From Chloroflexota bacterium (GTDB lineage: Bacteria > Chloroflexota > Dehalococcoidia > JACPQD01), in NCBI GenBank assembly GCA_016190665.1, contig JACPQD010000045.1, forward strand, positions 1 to 64,000: a stretch of DNA of 64,000 nucleotides, read 5' to 3'. The position numbers were made by a program, and so were the translations under genes. A model generated the notes under the pieces. It saw only the letters and a program-made list of their open reading frames with translations, was not told the origin of the DNA and ran no database searches. Shown here piece by piece: positions 1-9,908 of the stretch. Position 1 is the stretch's first letter. The number at the start of each line of letters is the position of its first letter.

Positions 1-357
1 ACCGCCAGCCGAAGGCAAGGGTGTCCGCCGCGAGGCGGAATCTGAAGGAAGCCGGAGGCGAAACTCGGACTCGACGAACAGAAACCGGATACAAGGCCGG
101 CGTGGTGGGGTAACCCGGCAAGGGACGGGGAGGCCCGATAGTCATCCGGACACGCACGCAGGTAGATCCGGCGGGGGCCGAGGGAAGGATGCATGACTTA
201 CCCTGGGAGACCTCCATGTCCGTCCCGGCGAGTCGGGACTATCGCAACGGGAACGGTGCGAGAGGGGCAAGGAGGAGTCAGCCGAGGCCAAAGTAGTCCC
301 GCCAAGTCGGGACGAAGGGCCGAATCCTCAATTGCAGGGAGCAGACGGGAAGACTCG

Positions 358-1798
358 ATGAGCGTGGAGCGACAGCAAGGCGCTGGATACCAACTGAGCC
401 TTTTTGAGTGGAGGGAGGGTCTGGTGCGCCACGGCGCAGGCGGTGAAGGCGGAACCGGAACTGGGGTGCGCGAGGAGTCGCAAGCGGTCACGGCGCCGGA
501 ACGGGAGCGAGCCCTGACGAGCGACCTGATGGAAAGGATTTGCGAGGGAGACAACCCTTCGGCTACGCTCAGGGCAGGCTCTGAACCGAGCGTACAAACG
601 GGTAAAAGCCAACAAAGGGGCGGCGGGAGTCGACAGGATGACCGTCAAGGAACTGGACGGGTGGTTGGCGGAGCACAGGGAGGAGCTAATTGCATCGCTG
701 CGAGAGGGGAGCTACCAGCCTCAGGAGGTTCGAGGGGTAGAGATACCCAAGCCTGGGGGAGGGTTGAGGCAGTTAGGCATCCCGACGGTAGTAGACCGGC
801 TGGTGCAACAGGCCATACTCCAGGTGCTGGAACCGCTGTTAGACCCGAGCTTTTCCGAATCGAGCTACGGTTTCCGACCTGGGCGCAGCGCGCACAGTGC
901 GTTGCGGCAAGGAATGGAGTACGTGCGCGACGGACGGGGCATCGTGGTGGACATCGACCTGGGAAAGTTCTTTGACCGGGTGAACCACGACATCCTGATG
1001 GCGCGGCTGGCGCGGATGGTGAGCGACAAACGCCTGCTGAAGATCATCCGGCGCTTTCTGGAGGCGGGGATGATGCGGAACGGGGTGTGCGTGGCGCGCC
1101 ACGAAGGGACGCCGCAAGGGGGGCCGCTGTCGCCACTGCTGGCCAATCTCTTACTCGACGACCTCGACAAGGAGTTGGAGCGGCGGGGCCATTGCTTCTG
1201 CCGGTATGCGGACGACTGTAACATATACGTACGGACGCAGGAAGCCGGTGAGCGAGTGATGGCAAGCGTGACCAAGTTCTTGGAGGAGAGGCTACGCCTG
1301 CGCATAAACCGAAAGAAGAGTGCGGTGGCACCGGTAGCGGAGCGCAAGTTCCTGGGGCATCGGCTCTTCGGCGGAGGGCGACTGGGGATAGCCCCTCAGA
1401 GCCTTAAGCGGGTGAAGGCACGGGTAAGGGAGATCACGCGGCGCAACCGAGGCATAGCGTTTGAGCGGGTGGTCCACGAGTTAAACGAATTCCTGACGGG
1501 GTGGGTGACGTACTTCCGCTATGCGGAGTGCAAGACCCACCTGAAAGGGTTTGACGAGTGGATCAGGCGCAAGCTGCGCTGCGTGCGGTTAAAACAGCGG
1601 AAGCGCGCCAAGCCGATCGCCGACTTTCTACAGGGCCGAGGCGTGCCAAAGTGGCGCGCTTGGCTGTTGGCGCTATCGGGGAAAGGCTGGTGGCGCATGG
1701 CGGGCAGCCCTCAAGCAACTGAGGCCATGCCCTATGCCTGGTTCAGGGAACAAAACCTCGTCAGCCTGACCGAAAGGTATGCAGCGTTGCAACAATAG
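358..1798 (+). pseudogene. ltrA: Group II intron reverse transcriptase/maturase, frameshifted near its N terminus
   Basis: Retroelement RT that normally splices and mobilises its own intron. From 638 the ORF runs 386 residues with RT blocks in order: a GFRPGRS block, the TPQGGPLSPLLANLLL block, the catalytic YADD at 1205-1216, then an intron maturase domain with GWVTYFRYAE. The usual N-terminal RT-0 part is present at 358-555 in a different frame (starting MSVERQQGAG). The two parts are separated by 25 extra bases at 556-580. Removing these joins ...CEGDN directly to LNRAYKRVKANKGAAGVDR in one frame. The 25 bases match a repeat at 57286-57310 with one mismatch. Translation could still start at ATG 638, but that product would lack RT-0, so the protein is probably inactive or impaired. 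The YADD itself is intact. Confidence 0.85.
556..580. repeat. 25-bp dispersed repeat inserted in the RT gene
   Basis: A 25-bp block begins CCTTCGGCTACGC and ends GGGCAGGCT. A second copy lies at 57286-57310 between livG and livM and differs by one base (A to T). On the reverse strand it encodes the peptide ACPERSRR. Its length (1 mod 3) explains the frame shift in the RT gene. Confidence 0.8.
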
Positions 1799-1803
1799 AG
1801 GAA

Positions 1804-1873
1804 ACCGCCGGATACGATGAGTACGTCTGGTGGTGTGGGAGGACGGGGGCCGTGAGGCCCCCTCCTACCCGAT
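1804..1873 (+). ncRNA. Group II intron domains V-VI
   Basis: A hairpin at 1804-1834 pairs ACCGCCGGATAC with the following GTAC..TCTGGTGGT, has a GATGA loop and a two-base bulge on the 3' strand, as expected for the catalytic domain V. It is followed by a GGGGGCC-GTGA-GGCCCCC stem (about 1845-1863) as domain VI. A candidate branch-point A at 1867 lies seven bases from the proposed 3' end. Boundaries are judged by eye. Confidence 0.7.
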
Positions 1874-2086
1874 TGGACATCGTATATGGTACGGTTTCCG
1901 CTCTTTAATGAGACATTTGCCCAACGAAATTGGGGTCACCATTATCTGTTCCAACGGAGAGTATTATTGGATACTGAGAACGCACGAGATATTTTGAAGC
2001 GCGGATACGGGGCGGTGCTTGGCATTATAGTGCAGTGAGTTGCCCAGCGCACCACCGGCGCTTGTGGTATTGAACTGGGGTAGAAT
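1874..2086. other. Spacer between intron and hdrC
   Basis: This is the 3' exon side of the intron. No ORF is supported. It should contain the promoter for the hdr-mvh-fdh run unless transcription comes from further upstream. I see no convincing -35/-10 pair. A weak Shine-Dalgarno (GGGGTAG) precedes the ATG at 2087. Confidence 0.5.
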
Positions 2087-2668
2087 ATGGCGGATAAGGT
2101 TTTCGAACTTACTCCCGATATGCTTGACCACAATTTCGCTGACGAGGTTGCGCCCGACCGGCAGAAACTCCTGACCTGCATCCAGTGCGGGACCTGCACC
2201 GCTTGTTGCCCAACCGCATACGCGATGCACTATACCCCAAGACAGATATGGCGCCTGATCCAGCTGGGCTTGAGGGAAGAAGTACTGAGCAGCAACAGCT
2301 TCTGGCTGTGCACCGCTTGCTACGCCTGTACGCAGCATTGCCCGCGCGGGATCGCGTGCACGGAAACTATGGCTACTCTCAGGCGAATGGCTGTCAGCCT
2401 GGGAATGGAGAAGCTCAGCTCCACTGCCCATTTCTGCGCTGCATTCCGGGACACCGTGCGCCGCCATGGTCGACTTCATGATGTTGAGATGATCACGCTC
2501 TTCTTCGGCAGAGCCAAAGGCTTGAAGGTAGTGGACTACACTCGTCTCGGTTTCACACTGTGGCGTAAGGGTAAGGTGTCCCTCGACGCTTCCCGGGCTA
2601 ACGTGAAAGAGTTGGATCAGATTGAGGCTATCTTCCGCAAAGTCGAACAGCTGGAGGCACAGCGGTGA
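2087..2668 (+). CDS. hdrC: Heterodisulfide reductase subunit C (HdrC)
   Basis: Ferredoxin-type electron carrier that links HdrA to the HdrB disulfide/CCG site in the cytoplasmic HdrABC complex. The protein is 193 residues, typical of HdrC. It has two [4Fe-4S] motifs: CxxCxxCxxxC from Cys31 (CIQCGTCTACCP) and CTACYACTQHCP from Cys75. The C-terminal half is helical and charged. The stop codon overlaps the GTG start of the next gene, so translation is probably coupled. It is the first gene of the hdrC-hdrB-hdrA-mvhD-mvhG-mvhA run, which identifies the complex. A similar HdrC is used in soluble disulfide-reducing complexes of non-methanogens; the true substrate in this organism is unknown. Confidence 0.9.
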   Translation: MADKVFELTPDMLDHNFADEVAPDRQKLLTCIQCGTCTACCPTAYAMHYTPRQIWRLIQLGLREEVLSSNSFWLCTACYACTQHCPRGIACTETMATLRRMAVSLGMEKLSSTAHFCAAFRDTVRRHGRLHDVEMITLFFGRAKGLKVVDYTRLGFTLWRKGKVSLDASRANVKELDQIEAIFRKVEQLEAQR

Positions 2669-3549
2669 AGTACTCGTACGTGCCCGGCTGTACCCTCCTC
2701 TCCACTGCCCGGGGCTGCGACGTTTCGGCGAGAGCGCTGGTGAGAGAGCTGGGCTCCGAGCTCGTTGAGCTGGACGATTGGAATTGCTGCGGCGCCGCCG
2801 CGATAGAATCAATGAGCTACCTGCTTTCCCTGGCGCTGCCAGCTCGCAACCTGGCTCTGGCGGAAAGATCGAATCGCGATCTGGTTACCAGCTGCAGCTC
2901 TTGTTTTCTCAATCTCTTCAAAGTGAAACTCCGCCTGCAACGTGAGCCCTCGCTCCAGCGCAAGCTGGACGAAGTCCTCGGGGCCGCGGGATTGCACTAC
3001 CTGGGCGTCGGCCGCGTGCATCACCTGCTCGACGTGGTCGCCAGGGACATTGGGCTCAAGGCTATCGCAAATCGGCTGGAGAGGAGGCTCTCCGGCCTCA
3101 AAATAGTGCCTTACTACGGCTGCCAGGCGGTCCGTCCTCATAGAGAATACGACGGGCCCGACCTGGCAGCCTCCTTGGACACACTGATAGAAGCAGTCGG
3201 CGCCGAGACTGTGCCCTACCTGTGGAAAACCACCTGTTGTGGCGGCGTTCTCATGACAACGGAGAGACCGATCGGGATAAGGCTGGTGTCTGACATCCTG
3301 GCAGCCGCCCAGGGCGCCGACTGCATCGTCACCGTCTGCCCCACGTGCCAGATGAACCTGGACGCCTATCAGGGAGAGATTTCGACGCAATTGGGCGTTC
3401 GGCTGCGCACGCCAGTCCTCTTTGTTACCCAGTTGTTGGGGCTGGCCCTGGGGCTTCCCGAAAAGGACCTCTTGCTTGAACAGAATATTACTCCTGTAGG
3501 CGGTCTGCTTCGTCATCTTGATGCGGTCCCGGCTGGAGTCAGGAGATGA
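2665..3549 (+). CDS. hdrB: Heterodisulfide reductase subunit B (HdrB)
   Basis: Catalytic subunit that reduces a disulfide (CoM-S-S-CoB in methanogens; substrate unknown in bacteria) on noncubane Fe-S clusters. The 294-residue protein has two CCG domains. The first has the Cys-Cys-Gly of DWNCCGAAAIES and a CSSC downstream. The second has TTCCGGV and CPTCQMN near residues 190-230. The start is GTG at 2665, within the HdrC stop (GTGA overlap), and the stop overlaps the hdrA ATG (ATGA). Gene order C-B-A directly followed by mvhDGA supports a cytoplasmic flavin-based bifurcating complex rather than a membrane HdrDE. Confidence 0.9.
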   Translation: MKYSYVPGCTLLSTARGCDVSARALVRELGSELVELDDWNCCGAAAIESMSYLLSLALPARNLALAERSNRDLVTSCSSCFLNLFKVKLRLQREPSLQRKLDEVLGAAGLHYLGVGRVHHLLDVVARDIGLKAIANRLERRLSGLKIVPYYGCQAVRPHREYDGPDLAASLDTLIEAVGAETVPYLWKTTCCGGVLMTTERPIGIRLVSDILAAAQGADCIVTVCPTCQMNLDAYQGEISTQLGVRLRTPVLFVTQLLGLALGLPEKDLLLEQNITPVGGLLRHLDAVPAGVRR

Positions 3550-6500
3550 AGGTGACAGAGGTTAGAGTCGGCGTTTACATCTGCCACTGTGGTATCAATA
3601 TTGCCGATACCGTGGACGTGGAGGCTGTGCGGCTTTTTGCCGCCGCCCTGGACAACGTGGCAGTCGCCCGCCACTACGAGTTCATGTGCTCTGAGCCCGG
3701 GCAGGAACTGATCAAGAAAGATATACGAGAGCTGGGGATCAACCGAGTTGTGGTCGCTTCCTGCTCGCCCCGGGTGCACGAGGTGACCTTTCAAGGAGTC
3801 CTGGCGGATACCGGGCTGAACCCCTACTATCTCGACATGGCCAACGTCCGGGAGCAGTGCTCGTGGATCACGAGGGATATCGTGGAGGCAACGGAGAAAG
3901 CCCAGCGGCTGATCGCCGGAGCCGTGGCACGCGTCGTGTGGCAGGAGCCACTAGAGGCTCGAGAGGTGCGGGTGACGCCCGAAGCCCTGGTGGTGGGGGG
4001 GGGCATTGCCGGTATCCAGGCGGCCCTCACCATCGCCAACGCGGGCTACCATGTCTATCTGGTGGAGCGGGAGCCGTCCATCGGCGGACGAATGGCGCAA
4101 CTCGACAAGACCTTCCCCACGCTTGACTGTTCCGCATGCATCTTGACCCCCAAGATGGTATCGGTGGCGTGTCATCCTAACATCACCCTCCTGAGCTACA
4201 GCGAGGTGGTAGACGTCTCAGGCTACGTGGGCAGCTTCAGGGTCAGGGTCAAGAAGAAGCCCGGATACGTTGACCCGAAGACCTGCACCGGTTGCGGCGA
4301 ATGCGCGAAGGTCTGTCCGGTGGATGTGCCCAGTGAGTTTGACATGGCCCAGTCCAAGAGGAAAGCCATCTACCGGCCGTTTGCCCAAGCTGTGCCCGCC
4401 GCCTTCGTCATCGATAAGAGAAAGTCTCCCTGCAAGGTCGCCTGTCCGGCGCACGTCAAGGTCCAGGGCTACGTCTCCCTCATTGCCCAGGGCAGGTTCG
4501 AGGAAGCCTTAGGTCTCATTAGAGAGGAGATTCCCTTCCCCTCCGTTTGCGGCAGAGTGTGCTTGCGCCCATGTGAGAAGGCCTGCAAGCGCCAGGAGGT
4601 GGACGAGCCGCTGAATATCGTCGCTCTGAAGCGTTTCGCAGCCGACCGCGCCGCCGAGGATAGACGCCCGTTCCCCGTGGAGAGAACGAACAAGGAGAGA
4701 GTGGCTGTCGTCGGATCGGGGCCTGCGGGCATGGCCGCCGCCTACGACCTGGTGCGGATGGGCTATGGAGTCACCGTCTTCGAAGCTATGCCTGTGGTCG
4801 GCGGAATGTTGGCCCTGGGTATCCCCGACTACAGGCTGCCGAGCGGGGTCCTCTTGAAGGAGATTACCTACATCAAGACCCTGGGGGTGGAGATAAAGAC
4901 CAATACCCCGATAGGTGAAGGGCTGACCATTCTGGACGTCTTCAAGCAAGGCTATGCCGCCGTCTTCCTTGCCGTGGGCGCAAGCCGCGGTCGCAGGCTG
5001 CCCATAGCCGGAGCCGACCTTGAAGGCACATTGGTTGGCATCTCCTTCCTTCAGGATGTCAAGCTCGGCAAAAGGACGAACATTGGTAGGCGCGTGGTGG
5101 TGCTGGGTGGGGGAAATGTCGCTCTCGACTGTGCGCGCACCGCTCTCCGGCTGGGCGCCGAGGAGGTCCAGCTCGTCTGCCCGGAATCCCGGGACGACAT
5201 GCCCGCTGACCGCGAGGAGGTGAGAGAGGGTGAGGACGAAGGGGTTGTTGTCCACTCGTCCTGCACCTTCACCAGAATCCTTGGCGCTGACGGACGGGTC
5301 CGCGCAGCCGAATGCGTAGACCTCCTCGGCATGAGGTTCAATGAGGAAGGAGGCTTGGAACTGGAGCCCGTCGCAGGCTCGGAGCGCCTGATTCCGGCGG
5401 ATACCATCATCTTCGCCATAAGCCAGACTCCGGATTTGAGCGTGCTCTCCGGGTTGGAGGAGTTAGTAAAGACGAAAGGAAACGTCATCGCCGCCGACCC
5501 GGATACGCTGGCGACAAGCCTGCCTGGTATCTTCGCCGGAGGCGATGCCGCCAACATGGCGGGCTCGGTCATCGAGGCTATCGCCGCCGGCAAGAGAGCC
5601 GCGGTGTCCATCGACCGCTACCTGAGAGGGCAGGATTTGAAGGAGGGGCGGATCGCTGACAGCACACTGGTGGCTGATACTCAAGTCGTCATTCCGCCCG
5701 AGACGCGGACAGCGCCGCGACTTACGATGCCCAAGCTTCCGCTCGGAGACAGAAAGGACAGTTTCCGAGAAGTGGCTTTGGGCTTCAACCAGGAAATGGC
5801 CCTCGCGGAGGCGAGGCGCTGTCTCAATTGCGGCGTCTGCTCGGAATGCCGCCGATGCGAGCCAGCGTGTCTCCCCAGATGCATTCACCACGATATGGAA
5901 GAGAAGGAGCTCGACCTGGAAGTAGGGGCTATCGTGATTGCGACGGGACACGATTTCTTCCCCGCGGCGCAGTTACCTCAGTATAACTACGGGCGTTTCC
6001 CCAACATCATCGATAGCATGGAGTTCGAGCGTCTCTGCTCAGCGACCGGTCCTACGGGCGGCAGGGTTATCCTGGCCGACGGCAGGACGCCGCAATCTGT
6101 CGCTCTCATCCACTGCGTGGGCTCCCGCGACTATCATGCCAACAGCTACTGTTCGAGGGCGTGCTGCATGCACGCCATGAAGCAGGCTCATCTGGTCAAG
6201 GAGAAAACGGGCGCCAAGGTCTACGAGCTGTACACAGATATCCGCGCCTCCGGGAAGGGATACGAGGAGTTCTATGAACGGGTGCAGAGGGAGGGGGTGC
6301 TCTTCATCCGTGGCCGAGGCGCCGAGGTGGTTATGCAGGGTGATAAGCTCGTGGTTAAGGCGGAGGATACCGGGCTGGGGCGTCCTGTCGCGCTCCCGGT
6401 CGACCTCGTTGTATTGGTCACCGGCATGACTCCCCGAACCGACAGCGAGGCAGTAGCCAGGACTTTCCACGTCACTTGTGACCGGCATGGCTTCTTCATG

Positions 6501-6935
6501 GAGTCACATCCCAAGCTCCGACCCTTCCACACTAACACCGAGGGCATATTCCTCGCCGGGACCTGCCAGGCGCCGCGCGATATCCCCGATACCGTCGCCC
6601 ATGCCAACGCCGCCGCGGCCGAGGCGCTCTCGCTCCTGGCTCGCGGCAGGGTAGCTGTCGATCCACTCGTCGCGGAGATCGATCCGAAGCGTTGCTCCGC
6701 CTGCCTCTTATGTGTGCCCCTGTGTCCCTATGACGCGATACGTATCAACGGTAAGGGGCAGAGGGTGGCTGAGGTTAGCGAGGCGCTCTGCAAAGGCTGC
6801 GGCACGTGCGCCGCGGCCTGTCCGACAGGCGCCATCACTGCCAGGCACTTTACCGACCATGAGATCCTCGCCGAGCTGGAGGGTATTCTGACACAGAGTG
6901 GCGTCGGAGGGATGGACCGTGGCTGGACGATTTGA
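3546..6935 (+). CDS. hdrA: HdrA with an internal GltD/NfnB-like flavoprotein module
   Basis: FAD-binding core of the bifurcating HdrABC-Mvh complex, here 1129 residues, well above the usual ~650. In order: an N-terminal HdrA domain ([13 protein letters not shown]), the FAD GGGIAG motif near residue 148, the [12 protein letters not shown] segment, and a ferredoxin motif [12 protein letters not shown] near 246. An inserted GltD-type block follows: CKVACP...[13 protein letters not shown] about 294-350, then [14 protein letters not shown] and a second [11 protein letters not shown] nucleotide site, to about 700. Next come [13 protein letters not shown] near 758, the rest of HdrA, and two C-terminal [4Fe-4S] motifs ([24 protein letters not shown]). 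The GltD-type block suggests a second pyridine-nucleotide or electron entry point. It overlaps hdrB at the start and mvhD at the end. Confidence 0.9.
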   Translation: MKVTEVRVGVYICHCGINIADTVDVEAVRLFAAALDNVAVARHYEFMCSEPGQELIKKDIRELGINRVVVASCSPRVHEVTFQGVLADTGLNPYYLDMANVREQCSWITRDIVEATEKAQRLIAGAVARVVWQEPLEAREVRVTPEALVVGGGIAGIQAALTIANAGYHVYLVEREPSIGGRMAQLDKTFPTLDCSACILTPKMVSVACHPNITLLSYSEVVDVSGYVGSFRVRVKKKPGYVDPKTCTGCGECAKVCPVDVPSEFDMAQSKRKAIYRPFAQAVPAAFVIDKRKSPCKVACPAHVKVQGYVSLIAQGRFEEALGLIREEIPFPSVCGRVCLRPCEKACKRQEVDEPLNIVALKRFAADRAAEDRRPFPVERTNKERVAVVGSGPAGMAAAYDLVRMGYGVTVFEAMPVVGGMLALGIPDYRLPSGVLLKEITYIKTLGVEIKTNTPIGEGLTILDVFKQGYAAVFLAVGASRGRRLPIAGADLEGTLVGISFLQDVKLGKRTNIGRRVVVLGGGNVALDCARTALRLGAEEVQLVCPESRDDMPADREEVREGEDEGVVVHSSCTFTRILGADGRVRAAECVDLLGMRFNEEGGLELEPVAGSERLIPADTIIFAISQTPDLSVLSGLEELVKTKGNVIAADPDTLATSLPGIFAGGDAANMAGSVIEAIAAGKRAAVSIDRYLRGQDLKEGRIADSTLVADTQVVIPPETRTAPRLTMPKLPLGDRKDSFREVALGFNQEMALAEARRCLNCGVCSECRRCEPACLPRCIHHDMEEKELDLEVGAIVIATGHDFFPAAQLPQYNYGRFPNIIDSMEFERLCSATGPTGGRVILADGRTPQSVALIHCVGSRDYHANSYCSRACCMHAMKQAHLVKEKTGAKVYELYTDIRASGKGYEEFYERVQREGVLFIRGRGAEVVMQGDKLVVKAEDTGLGRPVALPVDLVVLVTGMTPRTDSEAVARTFHVTCDRHGFFMESHPKLRPFHTNTEGIFLAGTCQAPRDIPDTVAHANAAAAEALSLLARGRVAVDPLVAEIDPKRCSACLLCVPLCPYDAIRINGKGQRVAEVSEALCKGCGTCAAACPTGAITARHFTDHEILAELEGILTQSGVGGMDRGWTI

Positions 6936-7380
6936 GCCGCGAATCATAGGGTTCCTGTGCAACTGGTGCGCGTATGGCGGAGCAGATATCGCCGGCACTG
7001 CACGGCTTCAGTACCCGACAAACGTGGATATTATTCGGGTGATGTGCAGCGGCAGGGTAGACCCCACTTTCATACTCAAGTGTTTTCAGCTCGGGGCGGA
7101 CGGCGTACTCGTGTGCGGCTGCCACCTGGGCGATTGTCATTACTCCGCGGGAAACTATAAGGCCGCGCAGAGGATATCGATACTCAGGGAACTGCTGGAG
7201 CAGTTCGGCATAGAGCGGGAGCGATTGCAGCTTGACTGGATTTCGGCTTCGGAGGGGGAACGCTTCGCCTCTCTGGTGAAAGAGATGACGGGGCGTCTCA
7301 GCAAGCTGGGACCTCTTCATCCCCGAAGCGAGCTTGATACCAGAGGAAAGGAACTCCTTGAGGCGGCTGTCTCCAGATAG
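6919..7380 (+). CDS. mvhD: MvhD-like iron-sulfur subunit linking hydrogenase to HdrA
   Basis: [2Fe-2S]-type subunit that carries electrons between the [NiFe] hydrogenase and HdrA. The conserved Cys pattern is visible: [32 protein letters not shown] chose the GTG start at 6919 because GGAGGGA lies seven bases upstream and the protein then begins [12 protein letters not shown] like the family; an in-frame GTG at 6898 is possible but would extend into unlikely sequence. The 5' end overlaps the end of hdrA. Length (about 153 residues) is normal. Confidence 0.88.
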   Translation: MAGRFEPRIIGFLCNWCAYGGADIAGTARLQYPTNVDIIRVMCSGRVDPTFILKCFQLGADGVLVCGCHLGDCHYSAGNYKAAQRISILRELLEQFGIERERLQLDWISASEGERFASLVKEMTGRLSKLGPLHPRSELDTRGKELLEAAVSR

Positions 7381-7394
7381 TCCAAGGAGCAACC

Positions 7395-8366
7395 ATGGCT
7401 AAGCTGAAGTTGGCTTCATATTGGGCTGCAAGCTGCGGGGGTTGCGATATCGCGGTGCTGGACAGCAACGAGAAGGTCTTAGGTATGCTCGCTGACACAG
7501 TCCTCTGGCCCTTCGCCCTGGACTTCAAGTACCGTCATCTGGAGGCGCTGCCCGACCAAAGCATCGAGGTTGCCCTCTTCAGCGGGGCGATTCGCACCTC
7601 TGAGCAGTGGCATCACGCCCGTCTGCTTCGCGACAAGGCGCGGATTCTGGTAGCCTTCGGTTCGTGCGCCTGCTTTGGAGGCGTTCCCGCGCTGGCCAAC
7701 CTCCATTGCCGGGAAGAAGTCTTCCAACGGCTCTACTGGGAAACACCCTCCACTGCCAACCCGTGGGCCACGTTCCCGCAGACCAGGACACCAGTAGCGG
7801 GAGGTGAACTGGACCTTCCTGAGTTCTACGACACTGTACTCACTCTCGATCAGGTGGTGCCCGTGGATTGCTCCGCCCCCGGCTGTCCCCCTCCACCCGA
7901 ATCGGTGCTAAGAATCCTGGAAATGCTGGAAACCGGAGCCTTCTTTCCCCCAGGTTCAGTACTCGCCTCTGACAAGAGCCTGTGCGATGAGTGTCAAAGG
8001 GTCAGACAGGAGAAGAAGATAACCCGTTTGTACCGTGTCCACGAGATCATGCCAGACCCACAGACATGCTTGCTGGAGCAGGGGTTGATCTGTCTCGGTC
8101 CAGCTACCAGAGGCGGCTGCGGTCTCCGGTGCCTCAAGGCGAATATGCCCTGCCGTGGCTGCTTCGGCCCCTTGCCGGGGGTGATTGACCAGGGAGCCAA
8201 GATGCTCAGCGCCCTGACATCCATCTACGAAGCCAAAGAGGACGATGACCTCGCTCGCCTGCTGACTGAGGTAGCGGACCCGGCGGGAAGCTTCTACCGC
8301 TTCGGCATGAGCCGGTCCCTGCTTCAGCGCAGACGCTTGGAGCCCATGGAGGCCGCCGCAAGATGA
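7395..8366 (+). CDS. mvhG: [NiFe]-hydrogenase small subunit (MvhG-like)
   Basis: Small Fe-S subunit of a group 3c-like methyl-viologen-type [NiFe] hydrogenase, relaying electrons from the NiFe site to MvhD. The 323-residue protein has the proximal-cluster motif SCGGCD near residue 14, a CACFGG segment and DCSAPGCPPPPE. A C-terminal Cys-rich block (CGLRCLKANMPCRGCFGP) resembles the family. No Tat signal is present, so the enzyme is cytoplasmic. ATG 7395 follows AAGGAGC. The end overlaps the next gene by four bases (ATGA). Confidence 0.9.
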   Translation: MAKLKLASYWAASCGGCDIAVLDSNEKVLGMLADTVLWPFALDFKYRHLEALPDQSIEVALFSGAIRTSEQWHHARLLRDKARILVAFGSCACFGGVPALANLHCREEVFQRLYWETPSTANPWATFPQTRTPVAGGELDLPEFYDTVLTLDQVVPVDCSAPGCPPPPESVLRILEMLETGAFFPPGSVLASDKSLCDECQRVRQEKKITRLYRVHEIMPDPQTCLLEQGLICLGPATRGGCGLRCLKANMPCRGCFGPLPGVIDQGAKMLSALTSIYEAKEDDDLARLLTEVADPAGSFYRFGMSRSLLQRRRLEPMEAAAR

Positions 8367-9838
8367 AGAACATCAGTATCGACCCTGTTACCCGGCTGGA
8401 GGGGCACGGAAGCATACAGATCTTCCTGGATGACCAGGGCCAGGTGGCGAGCGCGTACTTCCAGGTACCCGAGCTCCGCGGGTTCGAGAGATTCTGCGAA
8501 GGAAGGCCGGTGGAAGAGATGCCCCGAATCGTATCCCACGTCTGCGGCGTGTGCCCCGGGGCACATCACATGGCCTCGTGCAAGGCCGTAGACGCCGTGT
8601 ACCACGTAGAGGCGCCTGCCGCGGCGATCAGACTGCGGGAGCTATTCTACGCCGCCCATTTGCTGCACTCTCACATCGCCCACTTCTATGCCCTGGCCGC
8701 CCCGGATTTTGTCCTTGGCCCCACAGCCGGTGAGGCTGAGAGGAATATCCTCGGAGTCATCGCCAGGGTAGGTCCGGACGTTGGCAAGGAGATCATCAAA
8801 CACCGAGCCTACGCGCAGGAGATCCAGGCGGTCATCGGGGGCAAGGCGACCCACCCCGTCTGTGGGCTGCCCGGAGGGGTGAGCAAGGCCATTGCTGAAG
8901 AGGAACGCCGAGGCTTCGAGGAGAAAGCCCGGTCCTGCGTGGAGTTCGCTAAGCTCTCATTGAAGGTATTTGAGGACCTTGTGCTCGCCAATAACGAGTA
9001 TGTCGAACTCATCCGCGACGATGCTGGCAGCATCAAGAGCTACTACATGGGGCTGGTGGACGTCAATAACAAGGTGAGCTTCTACGATGGTGAAATCAGG
9101 GTGTCAGACCCGCAGGGCAAGGAGTGCGCTCGCTTCAAGCCTGCCGACTACCTCGACTTCGTTGCGGAGCACGTGGAGCCTTGGACTTACGTCAAGTTCC
9201 CCTTCCTTAAGACGATAGGCTGGAAGGGGCTAGTAGACGGCAACGGTAGCGGCGTGTGCCGGGTGGGCCCCCTGGCCCGGTTGAACGTGGCCGATGGCAT
9301 GGCCACCCCGCTGGCCCAGGCCGAGTATGAGAGGATGTTCAGCGCCCTTGGGGGGAGGCCGGTGCATGCGACGCTGGCCAACCACTGGGCGCGCCTGGTG
9401 GAGTTGCTCTACGCTGCCGAGCGTCTTCTGGAGCTCTCCCAGGACAAGGAGATCACCGATCCCCACGTGCGCAACATCCCCACGGCTATTCCAGATGAGG
9501 GGGTGGGAGTGGTGGAGGCGCCACGCGGCACCCTTTTCCACCACTACCAAACGGACGGTAGAGGAGTCGTGAGAAAGGTGAACCTCGTTGTAGCCACTAG
9601 CATCAATAACGCGGCCATCTGCATGTCCATCGAGAAGGCGGCCAAGACAATTATCAAGGCGGGGGAAGAAGTCACCGAAGCGCTCTTGAACAGGGTGGAG
9701 ATGGCTCTCCGGGCTTACGACCCTTGCCTCGCCTGCGCCAGCCACACTCTCCCGGGCCAGATGCCACTGGAGCTAAGCATCTACGGCCCCAACAGAGAGC
9801 TTGTGAAAAAGGTGAGCCGCCCCATGAAGAGCGATTAG
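8363..9838 (+). CDS. mvhA: [NiFe]-hydrogenase large subunit (MvhA-like)
   Basis: Catalytic subunit that splits H2 at a NiFe(CN)2CO site. The L1 motif CGVCPGAHH places Ni ligands at Cys61/Cys64, and the L2 motif DPCLACASH lies at residues 453-461 with Cys455 and Cys458 as the other ligands. Thirty residues follow His461, a tail that the family's maturation endopeptidase usually removes; no such peptidase or hyp genes are in the window. All four Ni-binding cysteines are present, so the subunit looks functional. It is the last gene of the hdr-mvh run; 70 bases separate it from fdhA. Confidence 0.9.
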   Translation: MKNISIDPVTRLEGHGSIQIFLDDQGQVASAYFQVPELRGFERFCEGRPVEEMPRIVSHVCGVCPGAHHMASCKAVDAVYHVEAPAAAIRLRELFYAAHLLHSHIAHFYALAAPDFVLGPTAGEAERNILGVIARVGPDVGKEIIKHRAYAQEIQAVIGGKATHPVCGLPGGVSKAIAEEERRGFEEKARSCVEFAKLSLKVFEDLVLANNEYVELIRDDAGSIKSYYMGLVDVNNKVSFYDGEIRVSDPQGKECARFKPADYLDFVAEHVEPWTYVKFPFLKTIGWKGLVDGNGSGVCRVGPLARLNVADGMATPLAQAEYERMFSALGGRPVHATLANHWARLVELLYAAERLLELSQDKEITDPHVRNIPTAIPDEGVGVVEAPRGTLFHHYQTDGRGVVRKVNLVVATSINNAAICMSIEKAAKTIIKAGEEVTEALLNRVEMALRAYDPCLACASHTLPGQMPLELSIYGPNRELVKKVSRPMKSD

Positions 9839-9908
9839 ATTGGACTATCGGACTTGCAGGCAGAGTCAAACCGTCAGTGTACAAGGGTCTAATCGAAGGA
9901 GGTAGTCT

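Larger units (their letters stand above)
1..1873 (+). mobile_element. Group II intron, 3' portion (5' end outside window)
   Basis: The left edge holds structured non-coding sequence typical of the domain I-IV region of bacterial group II introns. A reverse-transcriptase ORF lies in the domain IV position, followed by domain V/VI-like hairpins ending near CCCGAT at 1873. No clear 5' GUGYG boundary with an exon is visible, so the intron probably begins upstream of base 1. Two short palindromes (GTCCCG...CGGGAC at 223-240 and 298-315) lie inside the RNA region, and a 25-bp repeat interrupts the ORF. The 3' exon is the spacer before hdrC. Intron class is not certain from the sequence alone. Confidence 0.85.

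Noticed and set aside
193-975. 260-residue ORF at the left edge as a protein
   Set aside because: It covers intron RNA and then reads the RT region out of frame; only 358-555 resembles the RT N terminus.
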